Source: Ardenticatenaceae bacterium (GTDB lineage Bacteria; Chloroflexota; Anaerolineae; Promineifilales; Promineifilaceae). Taken from it: a stretch of 61,584 bases of DNA. Below, in pieces: positions 51,453 to 61,100 of the stretch (position 1 is its first letter; the number at the start of each line of letters is the position of its first letter). Where the stretch lies: contig JACKBV010000027.1 of assembly GCA_020634315.1 (NCBI GenBank), positions 1-61,584 on the forward strand, in the 5' to 3' direction. A model generated the notes under the pieces. The model saw only the letters and a program-made list of their open reading frames with translations. It made no database searches and was not told the DNA's origin. The position numbers and the translations under genes are program-made.

Positions 51453-52547
51453 ATGAACCGCTTATGGGTACGTTCCGCACTGATCATCGCCATCGTCATT
51501 TTTATGACATCGTTGCTGCCGATCCTGTACGGCTTGTTCGTGCAGCTAGGGGTCATGCCAGAGCCTCTTTTTTTTCAACAAGTAGGTGAACTGGCCGCTT
51601 ATTTACCGCCTGACGTGCAAGCTGAATTTGTGACGCGCATTGAGATGTTTATGCGCGAATATTTCTTGCGCTCCTTTTTGTCGGCAGCGGGCGTTGGCAT
51701 TCTCGCTGGCATCTGGCTCAGTCGTATCCAGGCTGCGCCGCTGCAAGACCTGGAGAAGGGGGCCAACGCCATTGCCGCCCAATCGCTTTCGCACCGCATC
51801 ACGCCTCGTGGCAGCCAGGAAATTCAAGCTGTGGCCCATTCTTTCAACCAGATGGCGACGCAGTTAGAGCAAGCGGAAGCGCTGCGCCGTAATTTATTGG
51901 CGGATGTGGCGCATGAACTGCGCCACCCGCTGCACATTTTGCATGGCAATTTGCAGGCCATTTTGGATGACGTGTATCCGCTGGAAAAAGAGGAGATCGC
52001 GCGTTTGCTGGATCAGACGCGCCACCTGACGCGGCTGGTGGCCGATTTGCATGAATTGGCATTGGCCGAGGCGCACAAGCTGCCCCTGCACAAACAGGTC
52101 ACGGATATTGCGACGTTGGTGAAGGAAACGGCCGTTCCCTACACCCCCCTCGCCCGCAGCAAACAAATCGATTTGCATGTCGAGCTGCTAGGCACCATCC
52201 CCACCCTTAACATAGACGCCGACCGCATTCGCCAGGTCATTCACAACTTGCTGGACAACGCACTCTACCACACCCCCGACCAGGGCAAGGTTGTGCTGCT
52301 GGTTGAGCAGCAAAAGAACACGCTGCGCATCACCGTGCAGGACAGCGGGCCGGGCATTCCGCCAGCACAACTGCCGCACGTTTTCGACCGTTTTTACCGC
52401 ACCGACAGCGCCCGCAGCCGCGACAAGGGGGGGGCTGGATTGGGGCTGGCAATTGTCAAGGCAATTGTTGAGGCACATGAAGGAACGGTAACGGCCGTTA
52501 GCGATGGGAAACACGGCAGCCAGTTTAACATCCTTCTGCCGCTGTAA
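51453..52547 (+). CDS. Membrane-bound sensor histidine kinase
   Basis: 364 residues. Two transmembrane helices (SALIIAIVIFMTSLLPILYGLFV and FLRSFLSAAGVGILAGIWL) flank a short extracytoplasmic loop of about 65 residues. HAMP (ANAIAAQSLSHRITPRGSQEIQAVA written in parts), HisKA (LADVAHELRHPLHILHGNL) and HATPase (NLLDNALYHTPDQG, DSGPGIPPAQ, GGAGLGLAIVKAIVE) follow. ATG 51453 starts just before the first helix; a longer frame from 51390 reads through a GCACTATC-rich simple repeat and is unlikely. Partner of the OmpR-type regulator 65 bp upstream. Confidence 0.9.
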   Translation: MNRLWVRSALIIAIVIFMTSLLPILYGLFVQLGVMPEPLFFQQVGELAAYLPPDVQAEFVTRIEMFMREYFLRSFLSAAGVGILAGIWLSRIQAAPLQDLEKGANAIAAQSLSHRITPRGSQEIQAVAHSFNQMATQLEQAEALRRNLLADVAHELRHPLHILHGNLQAILDDVYPLEKEEIARLLDQTRHLTRLVADLHELALAEAHKLPLHKQVTDIATLVKETAVPYTPLARSKQIDLHVELLGTIPTLNIDADRIRQVIHNLLDNALYHTPDQGKVVLLVEQQKNTLRITVQDSGPGIPPAQLPHVFDRFYRTDSARSRDKGGAGLGLAIVKAIVEAHEGTVTAVSDGKHGSQFNILLPL

Positions 52548-52565
52548 CGCTCCCCTCAAACATAG

Positions 52566-52619
52566 CCTCCGGGAGGTTGTCTGTCGCATGTTCGTCTCGT
52601 GCAAGCAACCTCCCGGAGG
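52566..52619. terminator. Hairpin with CCTCCGGGAGGTTG arms between convergent genes
   Basis: CCTCCGGGAGGTTG (52566-52579) and CAACCTCCCGGAGG (52606-52619) are perfect 14-bp complements with a 26-nt loop. It lies between the kinase and the end of the glycosidase gene and likely ends both transcripts. It shares its arms with the hairpin at 26651-26706. Confidence 0.65.
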
Positions 52620-52629
52620 ATCATTTTCA

Positions 52630-55434
52630 TCACCGAGCGGCACGCCGCCGCAAGACAAAGAAAATCACAGACGACAAGAGCACCAGAATGAGAATGATGA
52701 TGGTCAGGCGCAGCGTGGCGTTGGCGCGGGTGGCGGAATCTGTAGCGGAATCTATAGCCGGTGGCGTTGGCATGCCAACGGCCGTTGGTGTGGCAACGGC
52801 CGTTTCCCCCTCCCCCTCCGCAGTCGCCACAGGCGCAGCCGTTGGCGCCGTGGTCGCCGCCAGCAGCACCACAAACGCTTTCGCCGCGTCTACCGGCAGC
52901 ACGCCGGATTTGGCGTAAACGGCCGTTTCCCCGCGATACCATCCACTTGCCGCGGCGTCAAACTCTGCCTGCGTCGCCAGCATGGGCAGCGATTGTCCAT
53001 CCAGCAGCACATCCGTGACCGTCTCGCCGTTAAGCATCACCGCGATCACAGTATCGCGCACCGCCGCCGCGCCCTCATATGTGCCAGCGGCGGCAGCAAT
53101 GGTGACATGGACAGCATCGTCCAGCCACTGCTGGCTCAATTCGGTCGTGCGCACCGCCCCGGATTGGTAAGCAATGGAACGGCCGTCATCCTCATACAGC
53201 GTAAACGTCGTCGCTGCGGACGCGGGCACAATTTGCACAAGCAGTTCGTCGCGCGTTGAGCCATCGCGGCGCAGCCCGGCCAGATTCATCGTCTGCTCGT
53301 CCACGGCCATGCGCGGCAGGATGGCTCCGGCGTGCAAGAAAAGCGGCAGGCGGAACAAATCATTTTCGACCACAGGCACGTCGTCCAGCCATGTGCCACT
53401 GCTGTCAATCCACGCGCCGCTGTAAAAATCTACCCATTGTCCGGCGGGAAGGTAAACGGGAACGGCCGTTACCCCCGCCTCTGTCACCGTGCGCAGCAGC
53501 AGCGCATCCCCCAACAACTTATGGTCGCCCAACTCGCGCGTGTTGGCATCCGCCTGAAAATAAAAGAGCAGCGGCGGCACAACGGGTTCTCCCGCCAGAT
53601 AAGCACGATGCGCCAACGAATAGAGGTAAGGCGACAGGCTGTAACGCAGGCGAATATTTGCCAGATTGCTCGCCAAATCGCCCACGCTGTCGGGGGCCGT
53701 TTCCTTGCAATTACACAGATTTTCCGTATGCGGCCGTACCGGCACATCGAGCAAAACACTGTTGGCAAACCAGACTGTGTACAACTCATCCAATTCCGCT
53801 GCGCCAATGTTGCCGCGATGAAAGCCGCCAATGTCCGAGCCAAAATAATCCACGCCGGAAAGCGACATTTGCATTTGCGCGTTCATGTGCGCCGCCAGGC
53901 TGTCAAAATTGGAGCCGATGTCCGCCGACCACATCGCTGCGCCATAACGCTGGATGCCACTGGTGCCAGAGCGGGACAAAATGGCAGGGCGCTGTGTCAC
54001 GCCGTTGCGCACATACCCCAGGGCAATGCTTTCCGCCCACTTCAGATTGTACAAATTGTGATTGGCGGGCTGGTCGTGCAGCTCTAAGCCAGGCAGCCCG
54101 GCATACCAACTGTTCGCCGCGAACATTTCCGGCTCACCCAGGTCTGTCCAATGGGCAACGACGCCCATTTCGAGCAAAGGCTGCCGGTTCGTGTCATGCC
54201 AGAGCGCAGCCCCGGCGTCATTCGTCCAATCCACCATGCCGCCGGTGCCCCACCAGGCAGATGGCAGCAGCACCGGGCCGCAGGTGTCGCAGCTTTTCAC
54301 CAGATAACTCTGGCTAGCCATGCGGCCAAAGTTAGACAATCCCTGGTCTACATAGGATTCTTCAATAAGCGTCAGGCCCAACCCTTCTTCGGTGGCGAGC
54401 GATTCGATTTTGGCGGCCGGATCGGGGAAATTGGTCAAGTCCCAACTGAGCGATCCCATCTGGCTGGGGGTCTGCACGCCGCCAAACCATTGCAAGTCCA
54501 GGACGAAGCCATCTTGCGGGAATTGGTTAGCGTCGAGAGATTGCCGTACTGCATCAAGCTCGGCCCAATTGTCGTAGCCGTACTCCGAGACCCACAAGCC
54601 AAAGAGGGAGCGCGGCGGCACGGGGGGACGTCCTACCAGTTCCAGGTAATCGGCGCGTAAATCGGGCAAGTCTGGGCCGGTGAGCACGTACCAACGCAGC
54701 GGAGCGGCGGCGGTGGTCATTGTCCAGGGCGCACCGCTGAAATCCCACTCCTGTTTGTAGAGCGCGTCCACAAACAGGGCGTAGTTGTCCGTGCCGCTGC
54801 CCAAAGCGTACATGACCGGGAATTGGGCATTGCCGACCATGCCGCCGCTGAATCCTTCCATGACATTGCCGACAATGCCGGGCGTGCGCTGGTCGCCGAC
54901 CCAATCGCCGTTGCTTTCGCCAGGAACGCGAAACTGCTCGCCCAACCCGTAGACGTTTTGCATGGCGGCGGGGTCAATGGTGACGCTTTTTTTGCGCTGA
55001 TCCAGGTCTTGGGGGCAGATGGTTGTCAAGGTTAATGCCGGTTCACGGGTCAGGTCAACGATGGTGCTGCACAGGGTTTGCGCGTCTACGTTCACCTGCA
55101 AAGCGGCCGTTGCCAATGTGCCTTGCCCATTGTCGCTGAACTGTGTTGGGCCGCTGTAATCTGTTTTGGCAACCATTGGCGTGGTGGCAACGGCCGTATC
55201 CGGCATCGCCCCACTGCCTGCCCCACTCTCAAAATGCACCAGGTCGTCGTCGAGAACCTCGACAAGCAGGTAAGCATCCGCCGTGGTGTAGCGCACGCGC
55301 TGCACACCGCCCGCAGTGCGGGCCAGTACCGCATGGTTCGTGGCATAGGTTGCTGTGAAAAGAAGGGTGAAAAGGGTAACGGCCGTTACGCGCCAGAAGC
55401 GCAGCCGCAGAGGGGTACCTAACCAATTGTTCAT
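52630..55434 (-). CDS. GH31-family glycoside hydrolase, exported and C-terminally anchored
   Basis: 934 residues. An N-terminal signal/anchor (VTAVTLFTLLFTATYAT), N-terminal beta-sandwich, the (beta/alpha)8 barrel with VYGLGEQF, PPRSLFGLWVSEYGY, GFVLDLQWFGG, the nucleophile region HWTDLGEPE (Asp about 430), RSGTSGIQRYGAAMWSADIGSNF (acid/base Asp about 505), and C-terminal sandwich domains. It ends with a Thr/Ala/Pro-rich stalk and a membrane helix (LTIIILILVLLSSVIFFVL) followed by RRRAAR. It likely trims alpha-glucosides or xylosides at the cell surface. The exact substrate is not deducible. Intact. Confidence 0.9.
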   Translation of the reverse strand: MNNWLGTPLRLRFWRVTAVTLFTLLFTATYATNHAVLARTAGGVQRVRYTTADAYLLVEVLDDDLVHFESGAGSGAMPDTAVATTPMVAKTDYSGPTQFSDNGQGTLATAALQVNVDAQTLCSTIVDLTREPALTLTTICPQDLDQRKKSVTIDPAAMQNVYGLGEQFRVPGESNGDWVGDQRTPGIVGNVMEGFSGGMVGNAQFPVMYALGSGTDNYALFVDALYKQEWDFSGAPWTMTTAAAPLRWYVLTGPDLPDLRADYLELVGRPPVPPRSLFGLWVSEYGYDNWAELDAVRQSLDANQFPQDGFVLDLQWFGGVQTPSQMGSLSWDLTNFPDPAAKIESLATEEGLGLTLIEESYVDQGLSNFGRMASQSYLVKSCDTCGPVLLPSAWWGTGGMVDWTNDAGAALWHDTNRQPLLEMGVVAHWTDLGEPEMFAANSWYAGLPGLELHDQPANHNLYNLKWAESIALGYVRNGVTQRPAILSRSGTSGIQRYGAAMWSADIGSNFDSLAAHMNAQMQMSLSGVDYFGSDIGGFHRGNIGAAELDELYTVWFANSVLLDVPVRPHTENLCNCKETAPDSVGDLASNLANIRLRYSLSPYLYSLAHRAYLAGEPVVPPLLFYFQADANTRELGDHKLLGDALLLRTVTEAGVTAVPVYLPAGQWVDFYSGAWIDSSGTWLDDVPVVENDLFRLPLFLHAGAILPRMAVDEQTMNLAGLRRDGSTRDELLVQIVPASAATTFTLYEDDGRSIAYQSGAVRTTELSQQWLDDAVHVTIAAAAGTYEGAAAVRDTVIAVMLNGETVTDVLLDGQSLPMLATQAEFDAAASGWYRGETAVYAKSGVLPVDAAKAFVVLLAATTAPTAAPVATAEGEGETAVATPTAVGMPTPPAIDSATDSATRANATLRLTIIILILVLLSSVIFFVLRRRAAR

Positions 55435-55600
55435 AACATCATCCTTTCGTTGATGGCAAAACCAACGCAGGCATATTAACAGATTTTCACGGGAAACAGA
55501 AATGGCGCAGGCGCCAGGCGCTTACCGCGATGATGGCACAACGTCCTTGTTTTCAAGCCAGCACGGCCCTGGGCGCTGGCAGTTTTTGTGGCACAAACGT

Positions 55601-55776
55601 GGGAAACGGCCGTTAACGTTGGCGAAGCGTACAACTTCCGTGTAAAGCGCGTCACACACAGCCGCCCCCAAATCCCCTATACTTAAAACCAGATACAGAA
55701 ACAAACTTTCCTCCTCCTTTTTCTCCTCCTCCTCTTCCACAGAAAAGCCCCATACGGGGCTTTTTCTGCTTTCTAG
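55601..55776. repeat. 170-bp duplicated element, copy 1
   Basis: From GGGAAACGGCCGTTAACGTT to the TTCTAG at 55771-55776 this matches 56342-56514 in the same orientation with only a few changes near the 3' end. It starts with the iterated palindrome and ends in a terminator. The remaining DNA of the gap (55435-55600) shows no other feature. Confidence 0.92.
55690..55766 (+). ncRNA. Candidate CU-rich small RNA, copy 1
   Basis: Downstream of TATACT (55678-55683) the predicted plus-strand transcript of about 75 nt contains TTTCCTCCTCCTTTTTCTCCTCCTCCTCTTCC, written here only as its repeated CTCCTCC units, then GCCCC-ATAC-GGGGC and T5. CUCCUCC runs are complementary to Shine-Dalgarno sequences, as in known C/U-rich regulatory RNAs. 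No good -35 is visible, and expression is not shown. The terminator also works for the dinB-like gene on the other strand. Confidence 0.45.
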
Positions 55777-55781
55777 CCAGG

Positions 55782-56270
55782 CTACCTGTCCGACCACAAG
55801 CCCATCATTTGCCGCAAAGCTCCCAGCTCGCCCGTGTGGTAAGCATTGTGGCTGGCGATAATGTTGATTTCCCGCAGGATGTTATGGCGATGCTCGCCGC
55901 TGTTGGGCAGCGGCGCCAAGAGATCGACAGTGGCGTCATTGATGATGGCAACCAGTTTTTGCCGGTCGGCACAAAAGGAAGCGATTGTCTGCTGCCAGCC
56001 TTCCAGGTCTGTCTGCGCTGATTGATGCGGCCAAAGGTCATCAGGGAAATGAGGCCAGCGGTAATTGTCCGCTTCGATGTAGTCGAGGATGTCTTTCTGA
56101 CAGATGCGCAAATGTTCCAACAGATGCCAGAAGGTGTAGCCGCAGTTGGGCGGGCGGGTGTTGATGTGTTCGATAGGAAAGTCAGCAACGGCGTCTTCAA
56201 AATCCATATGGGCCTGGCGCACGGTCAACATGCGCACCAGTTGATTGCGTAATTCTTTGTCTGCAAACAT
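55782..56270 (-). CDS. DinB-like four-helix metal-binding protein
   Basis: 162 residues of the DinB/YfiT superfamily. It has the metal-ligand histidines spread over the bundle: YTFWHLLEHLRICQKDIL, and near the C-terminus IIASHNAYHTGELGALRQ. Relatives act as thiol transferases (bacillithiol, mycothiol) or have unknown roles; some are damage-induced. No operon partner. Its transcript should stop at the hairpin of repeat copy 1, 14 bp after the stop codon. Confidence 0.87.
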   Translation of the reverse strand: MFADKELRNQLVRMLTVRQAHMDFEDAVADFPIEHINTRPPNCGYTFWHLLEHLRICQKDILDYIEADNYRWPHFPDDLWPHQSAQTDLEGWQQTIASFCADRQKLVAIINDATVDLLAPLPNSGEHRHNILREINIIASHNAYHTGELGALRQMMGLWSDR

Positions 56271-56341
56271 GGGGGTATTCCTCGCGAAGGTTAGTTTTTC
56301 ATTTTCTAGCGCAGATTTCTTGATTGGGCAATGGTTGATGG

Positions 56342-56514
56342 GGGGAAACGGCCGTTAACGTTGGCGAAGCGTACAACTTCCGTGTAAAGCGCGTCACACA
56401 CAGCCGCCCCCAAATCCCCTATACTTAAAACCAGATACAGAAACAAACTTTCCTCCTCCTTTTTCTCCTCCTCTTCCACAAAAAAAGCCCCAGACGGGGC
56501 TTTTTTTGTTTCTA
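56342..56514. repeat. 170-bp duplicated element, copy 2
   Basis: Same direction and nearly same sequence as 55601-55776. Differences cluster at the CCTCCTCC count and in the terminator loop (AGAC against ATAC), while the stem and promoter-like box are kept. It lies between the AEC permease gene and the dinB-like gene. Confidence 0.92.
56431..56506 (+). ncRNA. Candidate CU-rich small RNA, copy 2
   Basis: TATACT (56419-56424) precedes a predicted transcript of about 75 nt with CTCCTCC tracts and a GCCCC-AGAC-GGGGC-T7 terminator. One CTC unit fewer than copy 1. Evidence is conservation of the box, tract and terminator in both copies; no experimental support. Confidence 0.45.
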
Positions 56515-56542
56515 GCTGCATTTTACCCGTCAAACCTGCCGC

Positions 56543-57460
56543 TCACCCCAACAACAAAAACAGGCCGCTCAAAACCAACGCGCTTAACAATGTTGTCACC
56601 AAAATCGTCGCTGCGGCAAACTCCGGGTCGCCGCCAAACTCCGTGGACAGCACGCCGCTCAAAACACCGGCAGGCATACTGGCTTCCAAAATAAACACCT
56701 GCCGCGTGACACCCTGCAAGCCAAACAGCAAAGCCACACCCAGTGCTACAGCAGCGCCCAACCCAAAGCGCACCACCGTCGCCACAAAAATGGGACGCAG
56801 CCGCCCGGCAAGCTGTGCATGGCTGAGCTGCAAACCCAAAATAATCAGCATGACAGCTATTGCGCCTTGCGCCAACACTTCGCTTGCCTGCACAATCGGC
56901 ATGGGCAATGTCCGCCCGGATACATTCAGCCACAACCCCAGGGCAAAAGCATACGGCATCGGAATCGTGATGACATTGGTCACGGCCGATTTCCACGACC
57001 CACTTCCCCGCGAAGCCACATACGTGCCAACCAGATAAGCCATCAACACCTGCCCCATGCTAAAGGCCACCGCCGATTCCAAACCCGTCTTGCCAAAGGC
57101 AAATTCAATAAAGGGATACCCGAAATTGACGGAATTCATCACAAACGCCGTCAAGATAAACGTGCTGGCTAACGCTGGCTCATAGCGCAGGCCACGCGCA
57201 ATCAAACTGCCGCTTAAAGCCAACAAGATGCAGACAACGATAGATGCCAGCACAATCAGGCCCAACTCCCTCCCTGGCAAGTGCGATTGAGAAATATTGA
57301 CCAAAATCAGCGCCGGACTAAACAGATAAATGGAAATGCGCGACAGCGTATTAATATCCAAAGGGCGCCAGCGCCCCAACAACAGAGACAGGCCAACAAC
57401 CACAAAAATGGGCAGCACTGTGTCGATCATGATGCGAAAAAGCGTGCTTAATTGAGACAT
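56543..57460 (-). CDS. AEC-family (auxin efflux carrier-like) permease
   Basis: About 305 residues from the ATG at 57460, with around ten hydrophobic helices (VLPIFVVVGLSLLLG, LGLIVLASIVVCILLALSGSL, FILTAFVMNSVNFGYPF, ALSTEFGG-like LSGVLSTEFGGDP near the C-terminus). The NxxNxGxP-like MNSVNFGYP motif is the family's mark. AEC carriers export or import small carboxylates such as malate. A start at 57532 would add 24 residues without family match. Substrate unknown. It ends at repeat copy 2, which holds its terminator. Confidence 0.85.
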   Translation of the reverse strand: MSQLSTLFRIMIDTVLPIFVVVGLSLLLGRWRPLDINTLSRISIYLFSPALILVNISQSHLPGRELGLIVLASIVVCILLALSGSLIARGLRYEPALASTFILTAFVMNSVNFGYPFIEFAFGKTGLESAVAFSMGQVLMAYLVGTYVASRGSGSWKSAVTNVITIPMPYAFALGLWLNVSGRTLPMPIVQASEVLAQGAIAVMLIILGLQLSHAQLAGRLRPIFVATVVRFGLGAAVALGVALLFGLQGVTRQVFILEASMPAGVLSGVLSTEFGGDPEFAAATILVTTLLSALVLSGLFLLLG

Positions 57461-57550
57461 AACAGCGGGGAAGTATAAAGCAACACGCCACCATGCACCA
57501 ACCGGGGCGCATCCCAAAACGCTAACAATCACCTCTCACGGGTTTGTCAG

Positions 57551-57707
57551 CTAACCGCAGCTTGTGGCAAAATCAACGGCAGCTTGTGGCAACGGCACAA
57601 GCCGCTTGTGGCAAAGGCAAAAGCCGCTGGCAGGAAGATGAAGAGCCGCTGGCAGGAAGTCGAAGAGCCGCTGGCGGGAAGTCGAAGAGCCGCTGGCGGG
57701 AAGTCGA
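57551..57707. repeat. 22-bp tandem repeat array, about seven units
   Basis: Four near-identical CCGCTGGCRGGAAGtcGAAGAG units of 22 bp (about 57628-57707) follow older, diverged units of the form CCGCTTGTGGCAAAGGCAAAAG (57551-57627). Both strands stay open over part of it, but nothing suggests a protein. It lies directly before the mobile-element remnant. 57708-57850 has only one iterated palindrome. Confidence 0.82.
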
Positions 57708-57851
57708 ACCCCTTTGTCAAGACCACAGATCGACAAAGTTAAGATAGCAAACCAGTCAATAGACATTGTATGCTGTCCAAGCAGGTGGAAATGGTTATGG
57801 AGGGGGGTGGAAACGGCCGTTTCTATGTAGATACATACAGCCCAGAACAAC

Positions 57852-58094
57852 CTTGGCTATTGTTTTGATAATGCAGCAATGGAGAGCTTCTTTGGTTCGC
57901 TCAAATCTCGGAATGATTATACTTTCAACGATTTGAGACGCGCCAACAGCCATGACCAGCAGTTTTTACTATATCGATCGAATCGTTTTACAATCGCAGA
58001 AGGTTATATTCTGCCAATGGCTATCCCAGCCCATTGGCTTTTGAGCAAGCCGCTACAAGAAAGGTACAATCTGATCTATTGTTGTGTCTACTAA
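57852..58094 (+). pseudogene. Remnant of an IS3-type transposase (C-terminal end)
   Basis: The frame reads NLGYCFDNAAMESFFGSLKSRNDYTFNDLRRA, i.e. the DNA..ESFF..LK segment holding the final Glu of the DDE triad (given here in full only as its core DNAAMESFFGSLK). Downstream, in other frames, come FYYIDRI and SANGYPSPLAFEQA, which match the usual YI..FYN..R.HSALGY.SP..FE end. Frameshifts and the missing N-terminal part make it a relic. It marks the left border of the AT-rich island. Confidence 0.78.
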
Positions 58095-58194
58095 ACTGAT
58101 GTCACATCAGTATGGGATAATTTAAAGATACTACTATAATTGAATCTGTAACAGTCATTTTGTTTTAGTTTATTGATTTTAGAATGGGGGTTTT

Positions 58195-61100
58195 ATGAAA
58201 ACACATCGCGGATCACTTTGGCGTAAATGGGATTTACATATTCATACTCCAGCATCGATTGAACACTGGAAAGGTTCCCAACGTTATATTGATTTGGAAA
58301 ATCAATCAGATAAAGATGTATTAACTCGACACGTGATTGAGGCTATTAATCAATCGGATGTTGATGTCTTTTGCATTATGGATTATTGGACATTTGATGG
58401 GTATTTTGAAATTGTAGATTTTTTGAGAAGGAATCCTGACGTTGTCTGTAATTCAAAAATATTCCCAGGGATAGAATTACGTGCCGAAGCTCCGACTAAA
58501 CAAAGATTAAATGTGCATGTTATTTTTTCTGATAAGGTTACGAAACAACAGCTTGTAGAGTTTAAAAGCGATCTGCGACTTCTTAGTACAGATCGTTCAC
58601 TTTCGAATGAGGCCTTAATTGATTTCGCAAAAACTTTGGATTTGGGTAAAGCGAGCATTCATGGAGCAACAAAGGCTCCAAGTTCTATGTCTAACAGCGA
58701 GTTGTTAACTTTGGGATTTAGGACGGCAGAAATAGTGCGTGAATCTCTAAAGGGAGCAGTAAAGAGAATACCTGAAGGTTCTTGCTTGATTATGCTAGCC
58801 TATGACACACATGGTGGAGCTGAGGAATTATATTGGAAGGAGCACCCTCCGGCAGATAATGAATGGATGCAGCTTGCTGATTTATTCGAAGCACGCAGTC
58901 AAGAAAACATAGATTTATTTTGGGGTAGAGAAACAAAAAAGAACCAACACTTTTTGAATGATTTTTTAACTACCATAGGTGGAAAGCCTAAACCGGTTAT
59001 TTCTGGTAGCGATGCGCATTCAATAAGTGACTATGGGAATTTTCCGAGTGGGAAAATTACTTGGATCAAGGCAGATCCCACGTTTGAAGGACTAAAGCAA
59101 GTTCTAATAGAACCAACACAACGCAGTTTTATCGGGTCGTTTCCACCAGCCCGTGAGCGAGTTTTGAATAACAAGTCCCACTACATCAGTTCTCTTCAAG
59201 TCGTGAAAAATGAAGAATATGATAAAGAAACATGGTTTGAAGATGTAAATATTGAATTCAATCATGGGTTAGTAGCAATCATTGGAAACAAGGGCATGGG
59301 CAAAAGTGCACTTGCTGATATGGTTGGGTTATTAGGCAATTCTCAACGAGAAAAATACTTCAGTTTTCTTCATCAAGATAAATTTCGAGGAAGGACTGCT
59401 TCTCATAGCAAGGCTAAACACTTTAAAGCTACCCTTACGTGGGCTGATGAAAGCCAAGTCCAAAAAAATCTGAATGAAAATTGTTCATTAGATACACCAG
59501 AGGCGATAAGATACGTTCCGCAAAATTTCTTTGACCGAATTTGCAATGAGATAGAACTCAAAAAGGGTGGGGAATTCGCTCAGGAATTAGACAAAATCAT
59601 CTTTTCACATATCGAAGATTTTCAACGACAAGGGTGTCTTAGTTTAGATGACCTCATAAATCTAAAAACCAGGGAGATTGAGAGAAATATCGAAAGTCTG
59701 AAATCTTCTTTAAGCAATGTTAACAATGATTTAGAAGATATAGAAGCGAAGTTATCACCAGAATATAAGCAGCAGATATTAAATGAAATTAACCAAAAAC
59801 AAAGAGACTTGGATGCGATAGTTCAAGATCCACTAGCAGAAGTGTTTGCACCGGATGGAAGTAATGAAACACGACAAAGGCTTGATAGCATTCGGGCAAA
59901 CCGTGAAGAATTATCGAAAAAAACTGAAATGGTGCAAGAACAACAGAGAATTGTAGAACAAAAAATAACGGCTGTAGATAATCTTCAAGAATCCTTTGCC
60001 GGTTTTGAGAGGGATTACAAGCAGTGGCTAAAAAACTCTGAAAGCAATTTGACTCTACTTGAACTTGACCATCAGGAATTGATATCTGTTACGTTTTCAT
60101 ATATAGAGAGATTTAAAGATCTGAAAATAGACTTACAAACTGCTGCGACTACGTATTCTAACGACAAAAAAGATATTGAAAAACAACAAACTTTACTTAA
60201 TGTCCAAGAAGCTGCAATAGCAAATGGGTTAGAAACGGCTGAAAGGTTATATGAGATTTATAAGAGCGATTTAGAAAAACGAGAAAACCGCAAGAAGGAA
60301 CTTCAAAAGGAAATCGAGTATCGGAAAGATTTAATCGATAAGCTCAAAACGGAGACTGCTGCGAAAAAACTGTCTTTAGAAACACAACGATCTGAAATAG
60401 TTTCTAATATTTTCGCACAAAAAGTGAAACTTTCTGAGGCTTATAAATCACTATATCAACCTGTACGCGATCTCATTGAAAATCATTATCTGATTAAAAA
60501 TAAATATAAACTAGGTTTTGAAGTATCTATTGATGTGAGTTTGGCATTTGTCGAAAGATTTTTGGATTTTCTTAACTTAACTGCATCTGGTTCATATCGC
60601 GGTCGAGATACGGGACGAGAACGCTTGAATCAGAAACTAAGTGTGACCACGTTTGAAACAGCAGAAAATGTACAAGAATTTCTAAAAAGAATTGTGTTCA
60701 GTTTACGACATAACGAAAGAAATAATGATTTACCTTTAGCTATTGAGTCTCAATTAAAGAATGTTTCGTTGTCAGAATTTTATGATTTTTTGTTTGGTCT
60801 TGATTATTTAGAACCGCGTTATGCGCTCACTCTTGACGGAAAAGAACTACCCCAATTGTCACCAGGGGAAAGGGGAATTCTTCTTCTAATATTCTATTTG
60901 TTGATTGATAAAGATGATTGTCCGCTGATTATTGATCAGCCAGAAGAAAATCTTGATAATCAATCTGTGTTTGAATTACTGGTTCCTTGTGTTGAAGAAG
61001 CTAAAAATCGTCGCCAAATAATTATTGTCACGCATAACCCTAACCTAGCCGTGGTCTGCAATGCCGACCAGGTAATATATTCTCATATAGATAAAGCAAA

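Larger units (their letters stand above)
287..57819. repeat. Highly iterated palindrome ACGGCCGT (extended GGAAACGGCCGTTTCC)
   Basis: The octamer ACGGCCGT occurs dozens of times across the window. Examples lie near 288, 1211, 4312, 6841, 6970, 14605, 18927, 21056, 25924, 31867, 40976, 42692 and 57812. It is found in coding DNA (read as NGR, TAV or KRPL) and between genes. Many copies extend to AACGGCCGTT or further. About one or two copies would be expected by chance in 61.6 kb at this base composition. It resembles the HIP1 octamer of cyanobacteria in behaviour, not in sequence. None was seen in the AT-rich island after about 57.82 kb. Confidence 0.9.

Noticed and set aside
55522..56533. Two similar minus-strand frames with a Glu/Lys-rich EEEEKKEEESLF segment
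   Set aside because: They fall within the duplicated 170-bp element and run through its terminator; the acidic run is the complement of the CTCCTCC tract.
57544..57747. Small plus-strand protein across the 22-bp array
   Set aside because: Its sequence is only the repeat translated; no ribosome site.
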